Shown in pieces: positions 54,365-64,000 of a stretch of DNA of 64,000 nt. The notes beneath the pieces are model-generated. The model ran no database searches, had not been told where the DNA came from, and saw only the letters and a program-made list of their open reading frames with translations. Every line of letters begins with the position of its first letter. The stretch's first letter is position 1. Both the position numbers and the translations under genes were made by a program. The DNA is taken from assembly GCA_004194705.1 (NCBI GenBank), contig SADC01000884.1, positions 1 through 64,000 of the forward strand. Reading direction: 5' to 3'. Source of the DNA: Ditylenchus dipsaci. Taxonomy: Eukaryota; Nematoda; Chromadorea; Rhabditida; Anguinidae.

Positions 54365-56084
54365 GGAGGTAGGATGAAATGGCTAAATTGGCCATTTTAA
54401 CCGCGGCTATAATGGCTAATTAGCCATTATAGCCGCGGCTAAAAATGGCTAATTTTGCCATTTTGACCACGGCTAAAAATGGCTAATTTTGCCATTTTGA
54501 CCGCGGTTTAAATGGCTAATTTTACCTTTTAATTCATATATCTTCTAATCAATTTCTATTTTGACCTACAAGGTGTTGATTACAAGGTGTTGATTCACAC
54601 GTGAATCAAAATTTTTAAACCCATCCGCATATTATTCTCATTTACACTTCTGTATAGGGCTTACCCTTCTGCCTTTACCCAGCCTTTACCCTTTTGTACC
54701 CTTCTGTATACAATATAGATAAATCATCACCTCTTTTATTCCACATACACAACAACAACAAAAAGATAGCAGCTAGCGACGAAACAGCTAATTCTGATCA
54801 TTCATATTCGAATCTTCATCCTCCAGAAATTCTTGGGTGAAACCACTCCTGAAAACGTGATGATAGACAAGATAAAATGATTATCAGTAAAATGAAACCT
54901 TCAGATCAAACGGGACGTTATTACCCCTTTTAAAGTATAACATTAAGCCGTGTCCTTTACCCCATCGCTGAACTAATTATGGAAATCATTTCAACAAAAA
55001 TTGCAATTATCGTACCTGGCTCATGCTCCCGTGAATCCCAGAAAAGAAAGCGCTCTCCATCCAACGTTTCTTTAGTTGAGTCGGGCACGATCATCTCTTC
55101 ATTGTCGATACTTCTGAGCACTTCCTTTAGCTTCTTCTTTCTAAGTCGGCAACCCATACTGTCTTTGCTAGGTAGACGTGCACGCACCGGTCGAGAGGCA
55201 CCATGTCGAACCTTTTTTACCAAAGTCTCTGTTGGTGTTGTCGATAGTTGAGAAGCCATTCTGTCTCCTTTTCGCAATCGCTTTTGAACCTTAAACAGCT
55301 GTATGACTAAATCACAACAAGTAATCCAATTAATTCAGAACCAACCTCGAACCCCAGACTTCCATTTCGCTTGTTATTGTGGCTGTGCTCGGCGGTGACA
55401 TGAAACATTCCTCTCACAGTGAATCCACGGCCGTTGCATGGCGACTCAGGCTTGTATCGACTTCATCAAAAAGACAAAACACCTGGAAATTTTCGCCATG
55501 CCTGAAAACGCATAAACAATCATACTCGCCACAAATATTTGAAATCCATACCGATACCTCCCTGTAGCTATGCCCTTCCGCCCATAGTCGCAGTTTCTGC
55601 TTCTTAAAAACGCCATTGCTACCACCCCGTTTCTGCGACTAGTCGATTCCTTCAATCGCAACTTCCCGGGTGTATAGAGGCATTTTTTGCCGGCTAACGT
55701 TCTTTTCACCGCTTTCTGAATTGCTAACAATTTTCCATGTTTTGACTTCCATGTTTGACTGCCTGAAGAATGCAAGAATTTAATTGTTCTGTCTTACAGG
55801 AATCACGGAAAATGCAGAATGAGATCATGATGGATGATTGAAATGTATTTAAACGATGATAATCTACACAAAAATTAGCAATATGAACGCTGCTGGAAAG
55901 TGGTCAAAATGGCTAATTTTGCCATTTTAACCGCGGTCAAAATGGCAAAATTAGCCATTTTAGCCGCGGTCAAAATGGCAAAATTTGCCATTTTAGCCGC
56001 AGTCAAAATGGCCAAATTAGCCATTTTTTCCAGCCATTTTAGCCGCGGCGAAAATGGCCAATTTAGCCATTTCATCCTACCTCC
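54365..56084. mobile_element. 1.72-kb GGAGGTAGGATG foldback containing a gene, TSD gacaaaat
   Basis: The termini ggaggtaggatgaaatggc and its inverse are flanked by the exact duplication gacaaaat (54357-54364, 56085-56092). The arms are ccgcggctaaaatggctaattt-type direct repeats (54377-54520, 55905-56065). Unlike the other foldbacks, the long unique centre (about 54540-55860) contains exon-like coding sequence on the minus strand. Short MAKLAIL-type frames in the arms are repeat translations. A truncated copy of the left arm and its flank is at 63620-63950. Confidence 0.88.
54788..55775 (-). CDS. Basic/acidic nuclear-type protein carried within a foldback
   Basis: An exon at 55289-55017 opens with VQKRLRKGDRMASQLSTTPT, then VRHGASRPVRARLPSKDSMG, CRLRKKKLKEVLRS, and an acidic ERFLFWDSREHEPG end at a GGTACG donor. 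A terminal exon (54848-54788) with a tttcag acceptor reads SGFTQEFLEDEDSNMNDQN in the best frame; that frame is one base off the splice phase. Further upstream, 55775-55446 has KLLAIQKAVKRTLAGKKCLY, also lysine/arginine-rich. Basic N-terminal and acidic C-terminal parts suggest a nucleic-acid-associated protein; I do not recognise the family. It may be a captured host gene, a native gene flanked by element arms, or an element-encoded protein. Confidence 0.5.
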
Positions 56085-56377
56085 GACAAAATGTATTTGT
56101 TGGCCAAGACTCTTGGGCAATACTTTTTGTCATACTTGATTTTCTCATCTAGCATTTTTTAAAGCAGGAGCCATTTTAAATGGACATGCTCGCGAGTTCA
56201 AAATTACTGCTCGCCAATTTAAACATTTTCCCTAATCATTGAGCTTCCGTACGGACTTTTCAACTTGGTTTCTAACAAAACAAGGCCTGAAATTTTAGGT
56301 TGTTAACAAAAGAAACAAATGCTGAAAAAAGAAAAAAGCTCAACTCAAGGGCTTACTAATTAGTATCAACATGACGG

Positions 56378-57590
56378 GTTGTACTACCATTCTTATCCAA
56401 GCATCCTTCTTTGGGTACCCAATTATTAGAATTGCATCTCTCACCTACTTTTACTCTCCACGCACCTAACCCTACGTTCACAATGGCTCCGCATGCGGAA
56501 GCGGTGCGGATGCGGAATTGCGTTCACAATGAAATTTGTTTTTTTTTGCGTTCCGCACCGGTTTCCGCATCCGCACCGCATCCGTTTTTTGATCTCCAAC
56601 TCTTTTGATATTCACAATGCATCCGCACATACTGTGTCTCAGTATATAGATAATAAAACATTCTTAAATTTTTAATTATAACTATTCTAAAGTCTTAGAA
56701 AGCAAGTGTCAGGCGAATAAAGTAAAACAAGAGTATCTCGAGTTAATAATATAGGCGTCAATACCACAAATCATTCAAAATTTTCGAAAGCTTCCGGATC
56801 GGCCTCCGCACCACATCCGCATCCGCTAAGCCTATTGTGAACACGCTTCCGCAACGCCTTGCTCATCCGGATGCGGTCCGCAATGCGTTCCGCATGCGGA
56901 CCGCATTGCGGAGGCAGTGCGAACACCAAAAATGCGGATGCGGACAAAAAACGGAAGATTGTGTAGGGGGTATAAGGTATATATATGAAAAATGTTCAGC
57001 ATTAGTTGTAGTTTCCTAATATACAGCTGATCCAGGTGGTGCTCGGGGTGTTAAAGGGGGAGTGCTCGGGTTGAAACCATGAAAACTTAAAGGGGGGGGG
57101 GTGAAAGCTGTTAAACAGACAAAGTCGACACTAAAGGCAAGTTTTGTGTTTTTTAAATTTGGTTGCAATGTCAGACCATGTCAGAAAAGGCAAACAAAAC
57201 CATCGTAAAAAGGTTGATCAGGTTTCTATTACATTTCCATTTTCAGGGCATTTTTTGAAAGAAATTTTAAATTCTAAACCAATTTTTGCTTGTGCACAAG
57301 TCGGTCCGGCATCGCAGCGCCGATTTGTCGAGAAAATATGGCTCTAAAACCACATTAAAAACACAAAACTTTGATTAATCCTTCAGTGTCGGACTACCTT
57401 CTTAAGAGCTTTCACCCCCGTTAAGTTTACCTGGTTCCACCCCGAGCACGTTTTGGCCGACCGCGTGTTGGGCTTGTCCGATAACAATCACCCTCCTTAG
57501 CGTTTACTTTCTCTATAATGACCGCCTGAGCTGGTTTTCTCATAACCGAACTATTACAAATCAACCCTGCCGATCAAAACTTCGGTCTAT
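56378..57590. mobile_element. Module A of a repeated element (copy 1)
   Basis: Near-identical to 60357-61563. It contains gcggatgcgg-rich palindromic blocks (56490-56590, 56800-56950), an approximately 9-10-bp g-run (about 57085), and an end region (57380-57600) shared with the 35.3-35.5 kb locus. Histidine/arginine-rich frames are repeat translations. The end with acttgtctgtatagacc resembles a pogo-type terminus. Confidence 0.75.
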
Positions 57591-57707
57591 ACAGACAAGT
57601 TTTACTGTATTCTGAAACTAGAATAGTTAAATGTAGATTTATTCGAATATTTACGGTTATTTCAAATTTAAATGTTACAAACACATTTTCAGTTAATCTG
57701 TACCAAC

Positions 57708-58174
57708 CAGTGTTTCCGAAACTCAAGCTCAAGGTCAAACTCAAGGTGAGTTTAGTAAACTCAAGGTCGTTTTTCTCGATTTTTTGTAAGAAAAATGGGT
57801 CTGAAATTTTTTCCCTACTCGCTGAAGTCAAGTTTTTGCGCTGAACAAAACGTACTTTTCAGAATTTCGATATCTTTTTTTAAGATGAGATATAGCCATT
57901 TTTAGGCCGAAAATCCCCTTGAGTTTACCTTGACTTTAGCAGGGTCAAAGTCAAGGTAAACTGAAGGTGATTTTCGGCCTAAAAATGGCTATATCTCATC
58001 TTAAAAAAAGATATCGAAATTCTGAAAAGTACCTTTTGTTCAGCGCAAAACTTGACGAAAAATTCAGACCCATTTTTCCTACAAAAAAATCGAGGAAAAC
58101 GACCTTGAGTTTACTAAAGTCAAGGTTTACCTTGAGTTTGACCTTGACATTAAGCTTGAGTTTCGGAAACACTG
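57708..58174. mobile_element. 467-bp hAT MITE (copy 2), TSD gtaccaac
   Basis: The inverted counterpart of 34732-35198, with the same length, the same termini and the complementary target duplication gtaccaac at 57700-57707 and 58175-58182. The insertion therefore happened once, before the host module was duplicated. Confidence 0.93.
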
Positions 58175-58620
58175 GTACCAACACGGACAGAAGTAATGGC
58201 ATAGCTATTATTAGCCATCCCATGTGTTGTTATTTGGCCATTATTCATTATCAATTGTGCAGAGTAATCTTGTGGTATGACCTCCTCCTTGCAAGCTGCT
58301 ACAGGATCATGTTTTATTTTTTTACTGCTATTTCGGGAAAGGAACATGGATGTAAAAAGTTTGGGCAAATCGCTGCTCTTTGTTCGACCCCATTCTCCAT
58401 CCTGCTCTTCCACCACTTTGTCTTTACTGCTGTTGTTTTTGGGTTTAGACGGAGAACAGGGCCTAGACTTCCGGCTACCACTGCTCAAAACACTTTGGAG
58501 TGATCGCAGAGAGGTTTGAGGAGAAAACAAATTCTTGAATCTCCGAGTTTTGCGTTCTGAAAAGTAATGCAGGTAAGGGAGCATAAGGCACTTAAATGTT
58601 TCTTTGTAAATTTCAGGCAT
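58175..58620 (-). CDS. Element-C protein, unrecognised
   Basis: The frame starts MPEIYKETFKCLMLPYLHYF and continues SERKTRRFKNLFSPQTSLRS, then a Ser/Lys-rich low-complexity part (SRKSRPCSPSKPK), VVEEQDGEWG, and PQDYSAQLIMNNGQITTHGM before it runs into the hAT MITE (about 8 codons of MITE before the stop). Without the MITE it would stop almost at once (VGTD then stop). Upstream, HPLILSKDVTHRRRITVDFF and YEQFYSSTNFF are also conserved between the copies, so the coding segment probably extends further 5' (to about 58810) with one stop or intron near 58680. I see no nuclease, transposase or polymerase motif. It could be a captured host gene fragment. Confidence 0.5.
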
Positions 58621-58810
58621 GTAATACGCCTTCTTATCATCTTTTTTATTTTCTTCTGACTCAGGATGAACATTCGCTCACCCTGAGTCAGGATGAAATA
58701 CGTCAAAAAATTCGTCGAACTGTAGAACTGTTCGTATAATATAGAAAAAAAGTCTACAGTTATACGGCGTCTATGGGTCACATCCTTACTTAAAATAAGT
58801 GGGTGTTCGG

Positions 58811-59160
58811 GGATGGAGTTGAGATGCGTATACACCAGGGCTGCAGCCGGGTTCTGTTTTTCTGCTTCTGTTTTTCTGTGTTTTTTCACTTCTGTTTTTC
58901 TGTTTTCTGCTTCTGTTTCTTTTCGAGAAAAAAACAAAAAAACAGAAGCGAAAAATTATAGAAAACTTTTTAGCTTTTCCAGCGCACAGAAGGATCAATG
59001 GAAAGTGAAGGCTTTTTTCGAAAACTGCCGTACGACCGGGTAGAATTACGACTGGGTACACTTTTGAAACACTTTTCGCAAATCATGTATAAACATCTCC
59101 TAAGTAATTACATCTCCTAAGCAAGAAAACAACTTTTATATCGTTTCTAGAGTATAGGAA
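58811..59160. repeat. TTTCTGCTTCTG simple repeat and flank
   Basis: A cttctgtttttctg-rich array (58850-58945) begins after agggctgcagccggg. The same array closes module B at 59965-60060 and 61815-61910. At 59090-59165 there is a short copy of the catctcctaagtaa segment from the 27-kb foldback. Confidence 0.6.
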
Positions 59161-59171
59161 TAACTTAGGAG

Positions 59172-59657
59172 CAGTGCTGTAAATGGCACCGGTGCGGTGC
59201 CCGGTGCCGAAATTTAGAGGTCGGAGCCCGGTGCGGTGCCTGGTGCCATCATTTAAGAGGTCGGTGCCGAACCGGTGCCGCACCAGCAAGTGGTATGTAT
59301 CATACCCGGCAACAGCTAACTAAGTTATAATTCGCCTCGAAACAACACAATAATGTCGATAACATTGTTCAGTTTTGCAATTTAGCTGAAAAAATTCAAA
59401 ATTAAATTGATAATTTTTTTAACATATATAAAAATGTCCGGTGCGACACCGGCACCGGCAGCACCGGCTCCGGCACCGGCACCGGCACCGCCGGTGCCCG
59501 GTGCGGTGCCCGGTGCCGAAATTTTGAAAGTCGGTGCCGGTGCGGTGCCTGGTGCCGAAATTTTGAAGGTCGGTGCTCGGTGCGGTGCCCGGTGCCAAAT
59601 TTTCAAGGCCGGTGCCCGGTGCGGTGCCGGTGCCGAAATTCCAAATTTACAGCACTG
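59172..59657. mobile_element. hAT-like MITE filled with GGTGCC repeats
   Basis: The ends cagtgctgtaaatggcac and its inverse ...aaatttacagcactg are bordered by cttaggag (59164-59171) and ctaggag (from 59658), an 8-bp duplication with one base lost. The interior is ggtgcggtgcccggtgccgaaattt units on each side of an AT-rich centre (59290-59440). Related half copy at 5162-5325. Confidence 0.8.
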
Positions 59658-59736
59658 CTAGGAGATGTTATACATGATTTGCGAAAGTTTTTCAAAAGTG
59701 TACCCGGTCGTTGTACCCAGTCATAATGTGTACCCG

Positions 59737-60250
59737 GTCGTAAGTGTACCCGGCGTTGTTATACCTTTTTCGAAAGCGAAATTTATACTTACTGACCTTC
59801 GAAAATGTCTAACCCCTATTAATCTATTAATCTCGATATTAGATTAATTCTATTAATCTCGGTATGTTGTTATTTGTCCATAATAATTCGCCTTTACTCG
59901 ATTTTGAATGATGAAAATGTATTTTGTCATGCTGCAAAATAAGATGATTTTTCACGGGCATTGCCTTTTTACTTTGTTTTTCTGCTTCTGTTTTCTGTGT
60001 TTTCTCACTTCTGTTTTTCTGCTTCTGTTTTTTTAGCAGAATACCGTTTTTCTGCTTCTGGTTTTTTTAAAAAAACCGGCTGCAGCCTGGTATACACCCA
60101 TACCCTAGAGACCAAATACCCGGAGATGACTATGAATGATAAAATAGTATCCAAGCCAGAGTTTCTTTATACGGTAGGTCCCAGTTATCAAAACTATGTT
60201 TAAAGGGGCATGCCCACTCTAATAAGAGGTGGTGCCCGGGAATTCAAAAA
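59737..60250. mobile_element. Module B of the repeated element (copy 1)
   Basis: Near-identical to 61570-62090: gttgtatacctttttcgaaagc, tattaatctcg repeats, the cttctg array, and the cccggagatgactatgaatga segment. It ends in a TTAA MITE beginning at 60204 that is cut off at about 60356, where module A (copy 2) starts. Confidence 0.75.
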
Positions 60251-60356
60251 AATTCCTAATCATTCAACTTCTGTACGGATTTTCGAACTTGGTTATTAAC
60301 AAAACCATACCTAAATCAAATTCTGGGCATTGTTTTGTTAGAAACCAAGACGAAAA

Positions 60357-61563
60357 TGTACTACCATTCTTATCCAGCATCCTTCTTTGAGTACCCAATT
60401 ATTAGAATTGCATCTCTCACCTACTTTACTCTCCACGCACCTAACCCTACGTTCACAATGGCTCCGCATGCGGAAGCGGTGCGGATGCGGAATTGCGTTC
60501 ACAATGAAATTTGTTTTTTTTTTGCGTTCCGCACCGGTTTCCGCATCCGCACCGCATCCGTTTTTTGATCTCCAACTCTTTTGTATCACAATGCATCCGC
60601 ACATACTGTGTCTCAGTATATAGGTAAAAAACATTCTTAAATTTTTAATTATAACTATTCTAAAAGTCTTAGAAAGCAAGTGTCAGGCGAATAAAGTAAA
60701 ACAAGAGTATCTCGAGTTAATAATATAGGCGTCAATACACAAATCATTCAAAATTTCGAAAGCTTCCGGATCGGCCTCCGCACCACATCCGCATCCGCTA
60801 AGCCTATTGTGAACACGCTTCCGCAACGCCTTGCTCATCCGGATGCGGTCCGCAATGCGTTCCGCATGCGGACCGCATTGCGGAGGCAGTGCGAAACACC
60901 AAAATGCGGATGCGGACAAAAAACGGAAGATTGTGTAGGGGGGTATAAGGTATATATATGAAAAATGTTCAGCATTAGTTGTAGTTTCCTAATATACAGC
61001 TGATCCAGGTGGTGCTCGGGGTGTTAAAGGGGGAGGTGCTCGGGTTGAAACCATGAAAACTTAAAGGGGGGGGGGGGGGTGAAAGCTGTTAAACAGACAA
61101 AGTCGACACTAAAGGCAAGTTTTTGTGTTTTTTAAATTTTGGTTGCAATGTCAGACCATGTCAGAAAAGGCAAACAAAACCATCGTAAAAAGGTTGATCA
61201 GGTTTCTATTACATTTCCATTTCAGGGCATTTTTTGAAAGAAATTTTAAATTCTAACCAATTTTGCTTGTGCACAAGTCGGTCCGGCATCGCAGCGCCGA
61301 TTTGTCGAGAAATATGGCTCTAAAACCACATTAAAAACACAAAACTTTGATTAATCCTTCAGTGTCGGACTACCTTCTTAAGAGCTTTCACCCCCGTAAG
61401 TTTACCTGGTTCCACCCCGAGCACGTTTTGGCCGACCGCGTGTTGGGCTTGTCCGATAACAATCACCCTCCATAGCGTTTACTTTCTCTATAATGACCGC
61501 CTGAGCTGGTTTTCTCATAACCGAACTATTACAAATCAACCCTGCCGATCAAACTTCGGTCTA
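60357..61563. mobile_element. Module A (copy 2)
   Basis: Direct near-copy of 56378-57590, differing mainly by one- or two-base indels and a longer g-run (about 61068-61079). It is joined at 61563 directly to module B (copy 2) with no module C. Confidence 0.75.
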
Positions 61564-62049
61564 TAGTGTACCCGGGCGTTAAGTGTACCGGCGTTGTTAT
61601 ACCTTTTTCGAAAGCGAAATTTATACTTACTGACCTTCGAAAATGTCTAACCCCTATTAATCTATTATCTCGATATTAAGATTAATTCTCTATTAATCTC
61701 GGTATGTTGTTATTTGTCCATAATAATTCGCCTTTACTCGATTTTGAATGATGAAAATGTATTTTGGTCATGCTGCAAAATAAAGATGATTTTTCACGGG
61801 CATTGCCTTTTTTACCTTCTGTTTTTCTGCTTCTGTTTTTCTGTTGTTTTCTCACTTCTGTGTTTTCTGCTTCTGTTTTTTTAGCAGAATACCGTTTTTC
61901 TGCTTCTGGTTTTTTTAAAAAACCGCTGCAGCCCTGGTATACACCCATACCCTAGAGACAAATACCCGGAGATGACTATGAATGATAAATAGTATCCAAG
62001 CCAGAGTTTCTTTATACGGTTAGGTCCCAGTTATCAAAACTATGTTTAA
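61564..62049. mobile_element. Module B (copy 2)
   Basis: Direct near-copy of 59737-60203. It is followed by a complete TTAA MITE (62050-62278), which in copy 1 is truncated. Confidence 0.75.
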
Positions 62050-62278
62050 AGGGCATGCCCACTCTAATAAGAGGTGGTGCCGGGAATTCAAAAAAAATTC
62101 CTAATCATTCAACTTCTGTACGGATTTTCGAACTTGGTTATTAACAAAACCATACCTAAATCAAATTCTGGGCGTTGTTTTGTAAGAAACCAAGACGAAA
62201 AATCCGTACAGAAAGTTCAATGATTAGAAATTTTTTTTGAATTCCGGGCACCACCTCTTATTAGCGTGGCATGCCCCT
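62050..62278. mobile_element. 229-bp TTAA-flanked MITE, complete copy
   Basis: The ends agggcatgcccactctaata and its inverse are bordered by TTAA (62046-62049, 62279-62282). The arms share ggtggtgcc.gggaattc and ccgtacagaa. The right TTAA is shared with a second repeat end (aaagggcatgctcg) that starts at 62283. Confidence 0.85.
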
Positions 62279-62317
62279 TTAAAGGGCATGCTCGTCGCCG
62301 ATGGGAATATTTTGAAA

Positions 62318-63540
62318 CTAGGCGAACTGGCGCCCTTTCGGGCGCCTGCGTCATGAAAGCGAAGTTCAGTGTAGTATAGCACTACAGTACCAATCAGGTC
62401 GTAAACCCACTTCGCGTGATTGGCATTTTATGAGCTATTTGCTCAAAGGAATTTCAACCCATTTTTTTAGTTTAACAGTCAAGCAAAACTTCTTTCCACA
62501 CAATGTTTTTCACTTAATTTTTGCTGTCACATTTCACTGCAACTTTGATAAACTGCCACGCCCTTGCACGGGAAAATGCAACATATGTCATTCCGTGGGT
62601 AAACACAGGATCTGTCAGGTCAATTCCAACAAAATCGATTGTTTGGCCTTGACTTTATTAATTGTCATGCAAAGCATGGTTTAATAGGGACTGTTTCCTG
62701 TATAGTGTAAAAGGAAACTTTGAGCTCGTTAGTGTCACTTTTGGAATAAGGACATTTTTTCCGGCACACGCCTGTTGAAATTTACATTATAGAATGTCTT
62801 TATGCATTGTTTCTATCATTAGTCTTGTACCATTGCACAAACCGATTGCCGATTCAAATTTCTTGTGAGCATTACAGGACAACCCTTAGTCAATTTTAGT
62901 TCATGGGGTGGCAACCCGATTCATTTAGCGAATTGCAAAAATTCTGGTGGATATTCGATGTATCCTTTTGGCTGATCACTATCAACACGTCGACGCTCAA
63001 AATGTTGTCATTTTATGACCTTTTTTTTCTAACCTTTGAAGATTTTATGTTCATTGAAAAAACTTTTCATTTGTTGGAGTCAAAATGACTCTTTTGACAT
63101 TTCGAAAAAGTTGTCGCCTTTGATGAATTCTCAAAATACTTCCTCCACCAAATCATTTTTCGCGATACAATCTTCAGGAATTTCGACAAATCATTTTCGT
63201 TCGCATTTTAAGTCGCCGTTTCCATTTTTGAGAGTGAATTCGGCAAAATCAATTTGTTCTGGCACGTTGGCCTGGTCTGATTTGCCTTGCAAGCACGCTT
63301 GTTTTCTTTCAGTCTGAAACTCGGAAATGCTTGCATAGAGCGAATGCTTGACTGAAAGGCTTACTAATTGTGCGCGTCTGCCGCTCTTGAACTGGCAATA
63401 TTTGACGGAAAATCTCCGCCAATTATCATGATTTTCGCCAAATGACAGATCATTTCGCATGAATTCTTTCAATTTTCTGTCGATTATCTCATCGCATACT
63501 TGGGACCATTGAAATTTCGTCAATGTGAATACTTGAGCTT
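62318..63540 (-). mobile_element. Helitron 3' part with PIF1-like helicase relic
   Basis: On the minus strand the end of a helicase is readable: PPEFLQFA, then GLPPHELKLTKGCPVML, TRNLNRQ, MTINKV.GQTIDFVGIDLTD and PVFTHGMTYVAFSRAR, with a stop at 62514-62516. This order matches the C-terminal helicase motifs of Helitron Rep/Hel proteins and PIF1. Upstream frames (to about 63540) read SFGENHDNWRRF-like sequence and contain several stops. Beyond the stop, a hairpin (ggcgcccgaaagggcgcc, about 62329-62346) is followed 8 bases later by CTAG at 62321-62318 and then T, the usual Helitron 3' terminus. No Rep motif is in the window. Non-functional. Confidence 0.87.
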
Positions 63541-64000
63541 AGATAAGCTTTTTTCCAACTTTATTCCAACTTTCATAAAAATAGGCCCCTTTAAGGCCCT
63601 TTTTTTTTTTCATGCCCCTTTAATAGAGGTTATACGGTATACTACGTGGCCGAGCTTGGCAAAGTATACTTGGCCAACATTCAGCCACCAACATATTGGT
63701 CGCCAATACTTGACCAACATATTCAGCCAAGCTTTTCAAGACCTCCAAAAATTGCGTTTTTAATAATATCATCGTTTTAATAAACCCTTACTGCAATGGG
63801 ACAAATGGAGGTGATGAAATGGCTAAATTGGCCATTTTAACCGCGGCTATAATGGCTAATTAGCCATTATAGCCGCGGCTAAAATGGCTAATTTTGCCAT
63901 TTTGACCACGGCTAAAAATGGCTAATTTTGCCATTTTGACCGCGGTTTAAACGGGCATGCCCCTTTAAACAGGCACCCCTACAGTTGACGTTTTTCAATT
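63541..64000. repeat. Second copy of the 54.2-kb repeat block
   Basis: Positions 63612-63945 repeat 54165-54515 (accgtggccgagcttggcaa..., the left end of the ggaggtgatgaaatggc foldback). They then run into ggcatgcccctttaaacagg and the caggcacccctacag palindrome, in a different order from the 53.7-54.2 kb block. It is a rearranged partial duplicate and is cut by the window end. Confidence 0.75.

Larger units (their letters stand above)
57600..58810 (-). mobile_element. Module C of the repeated element, contains ORF and hAT MITE
   Basis: Inverted near-copy of 34060-35320. It carries the better-preserved 156-residue frame (58620-58150) and the 467-bp hAT MITE (57708-58174). In the third copy (60357-62090) module C is missing and A joins B directly. 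Confidence 0.75.

Noticed and set aside
55875..56139. MAKLAILTAVKMANFAIL-type frames
   Set aside because: Repeat translation of ccgcggctaaaatggctaa arms, not a leucine-rich protein.
59382..59661. APAPAPAP proline/alanine protein
   Set aside because: GGTGCC simple repeat within a hAT-like MITE; the frame stays open because the unit is a multiple of three.

Overview
This window looks like animal nuclear DNA, most likely from a nematode or a related invertebrate. It is AT-rich. The recognisable genes are split by short introns (often 45-90 bp) with GT...TTTTAG/TTTCAG borders, and each is interrupted or surrounded by transposon debris. I see no bacterial operon, rRNA, CRISPR array or virus. The species cannot be named from sequence alone.

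Four host genes are recognisable, all on the minus strand: an LMBR1-type membrane protein (11222-14336), a mitofusin/FZO-1-type mitochondrial fusion GTPase (21296-26403), a divergent Rab-like small GTPase (39533-45592) and part of casein kinase 2 beta (52394-53000). Smaller possible genes or exons lie at 529-1149, 7870-8103, 31557-31834, 32769-33019, 53326-53424 and 54788-55775. The four named genes are read well only if single missing bases are allowed for. They contain roughly ten apparent one-base deletions, many in short homopolymer runs, which suggests uncorrected long-read assembly errors more than gene death.

Most of the remainder is mobile DNA. Autonomous relics are a non-LTR retrotransposon (19137-20925) and a Helitron helicase 3' part with a recognisable terminus (62318-63540). 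Non-autonomous elements dominate. Several large foldback/hAT-like elements have exact or near-exact 8-bp target duplications (15201-15693, 17162-19020, 34732-35198, 42030-42892, 45630-46849, 51018-51751, 54365-56084, 57708-58174, 59172-59657). There are TTAA-flanked piggyBac-like MITEs, TA-flanked pogo-like MITEs, and many minisatellites that look like expanded transposon ends.

Layout: 1-9000 possible coding piece, degenerate minisatellites and tRNA-like repeats; 9.1-10.4 kb TATAGTGACACC satellite; 11.2-14.3 kb LMBR1; 15.2-19.0 kb hAT MITE and foldbacks; 19.1-20.9 kb LINE with nested MITE; 21.3-26.4 kb mitofusin; 26.7-31 kb foldbacks and a pogo MITE; 31.5-33 kb small gene pieces; 33.3-35.6 kb foldback and modular element; 36-38.1 kb minisatellites; 39.5-45.6 kb Rab-like gene with three elements in its introns and a foldback just upstream of its ATG; 50.6 kb copy of the mitofusin last exon; 51-51.8 kb hAT MITE; 52.4-53 kb CK2 beta; 54.4-56.1 kb foldback containing a gene; 56.4-62.3 kb duplicated modular element; 62.3-63.5 kb Helitron; 63.6-64 kb another copy of the 54-kb repeat.

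The most unusual theme is a set of large foldback elements with unrelated termini. They share 8-bp target duplications, arms built from short direct repeats, and in several cases a tRNA-like Pol III-type module (A/B-box-like sequence) inside.
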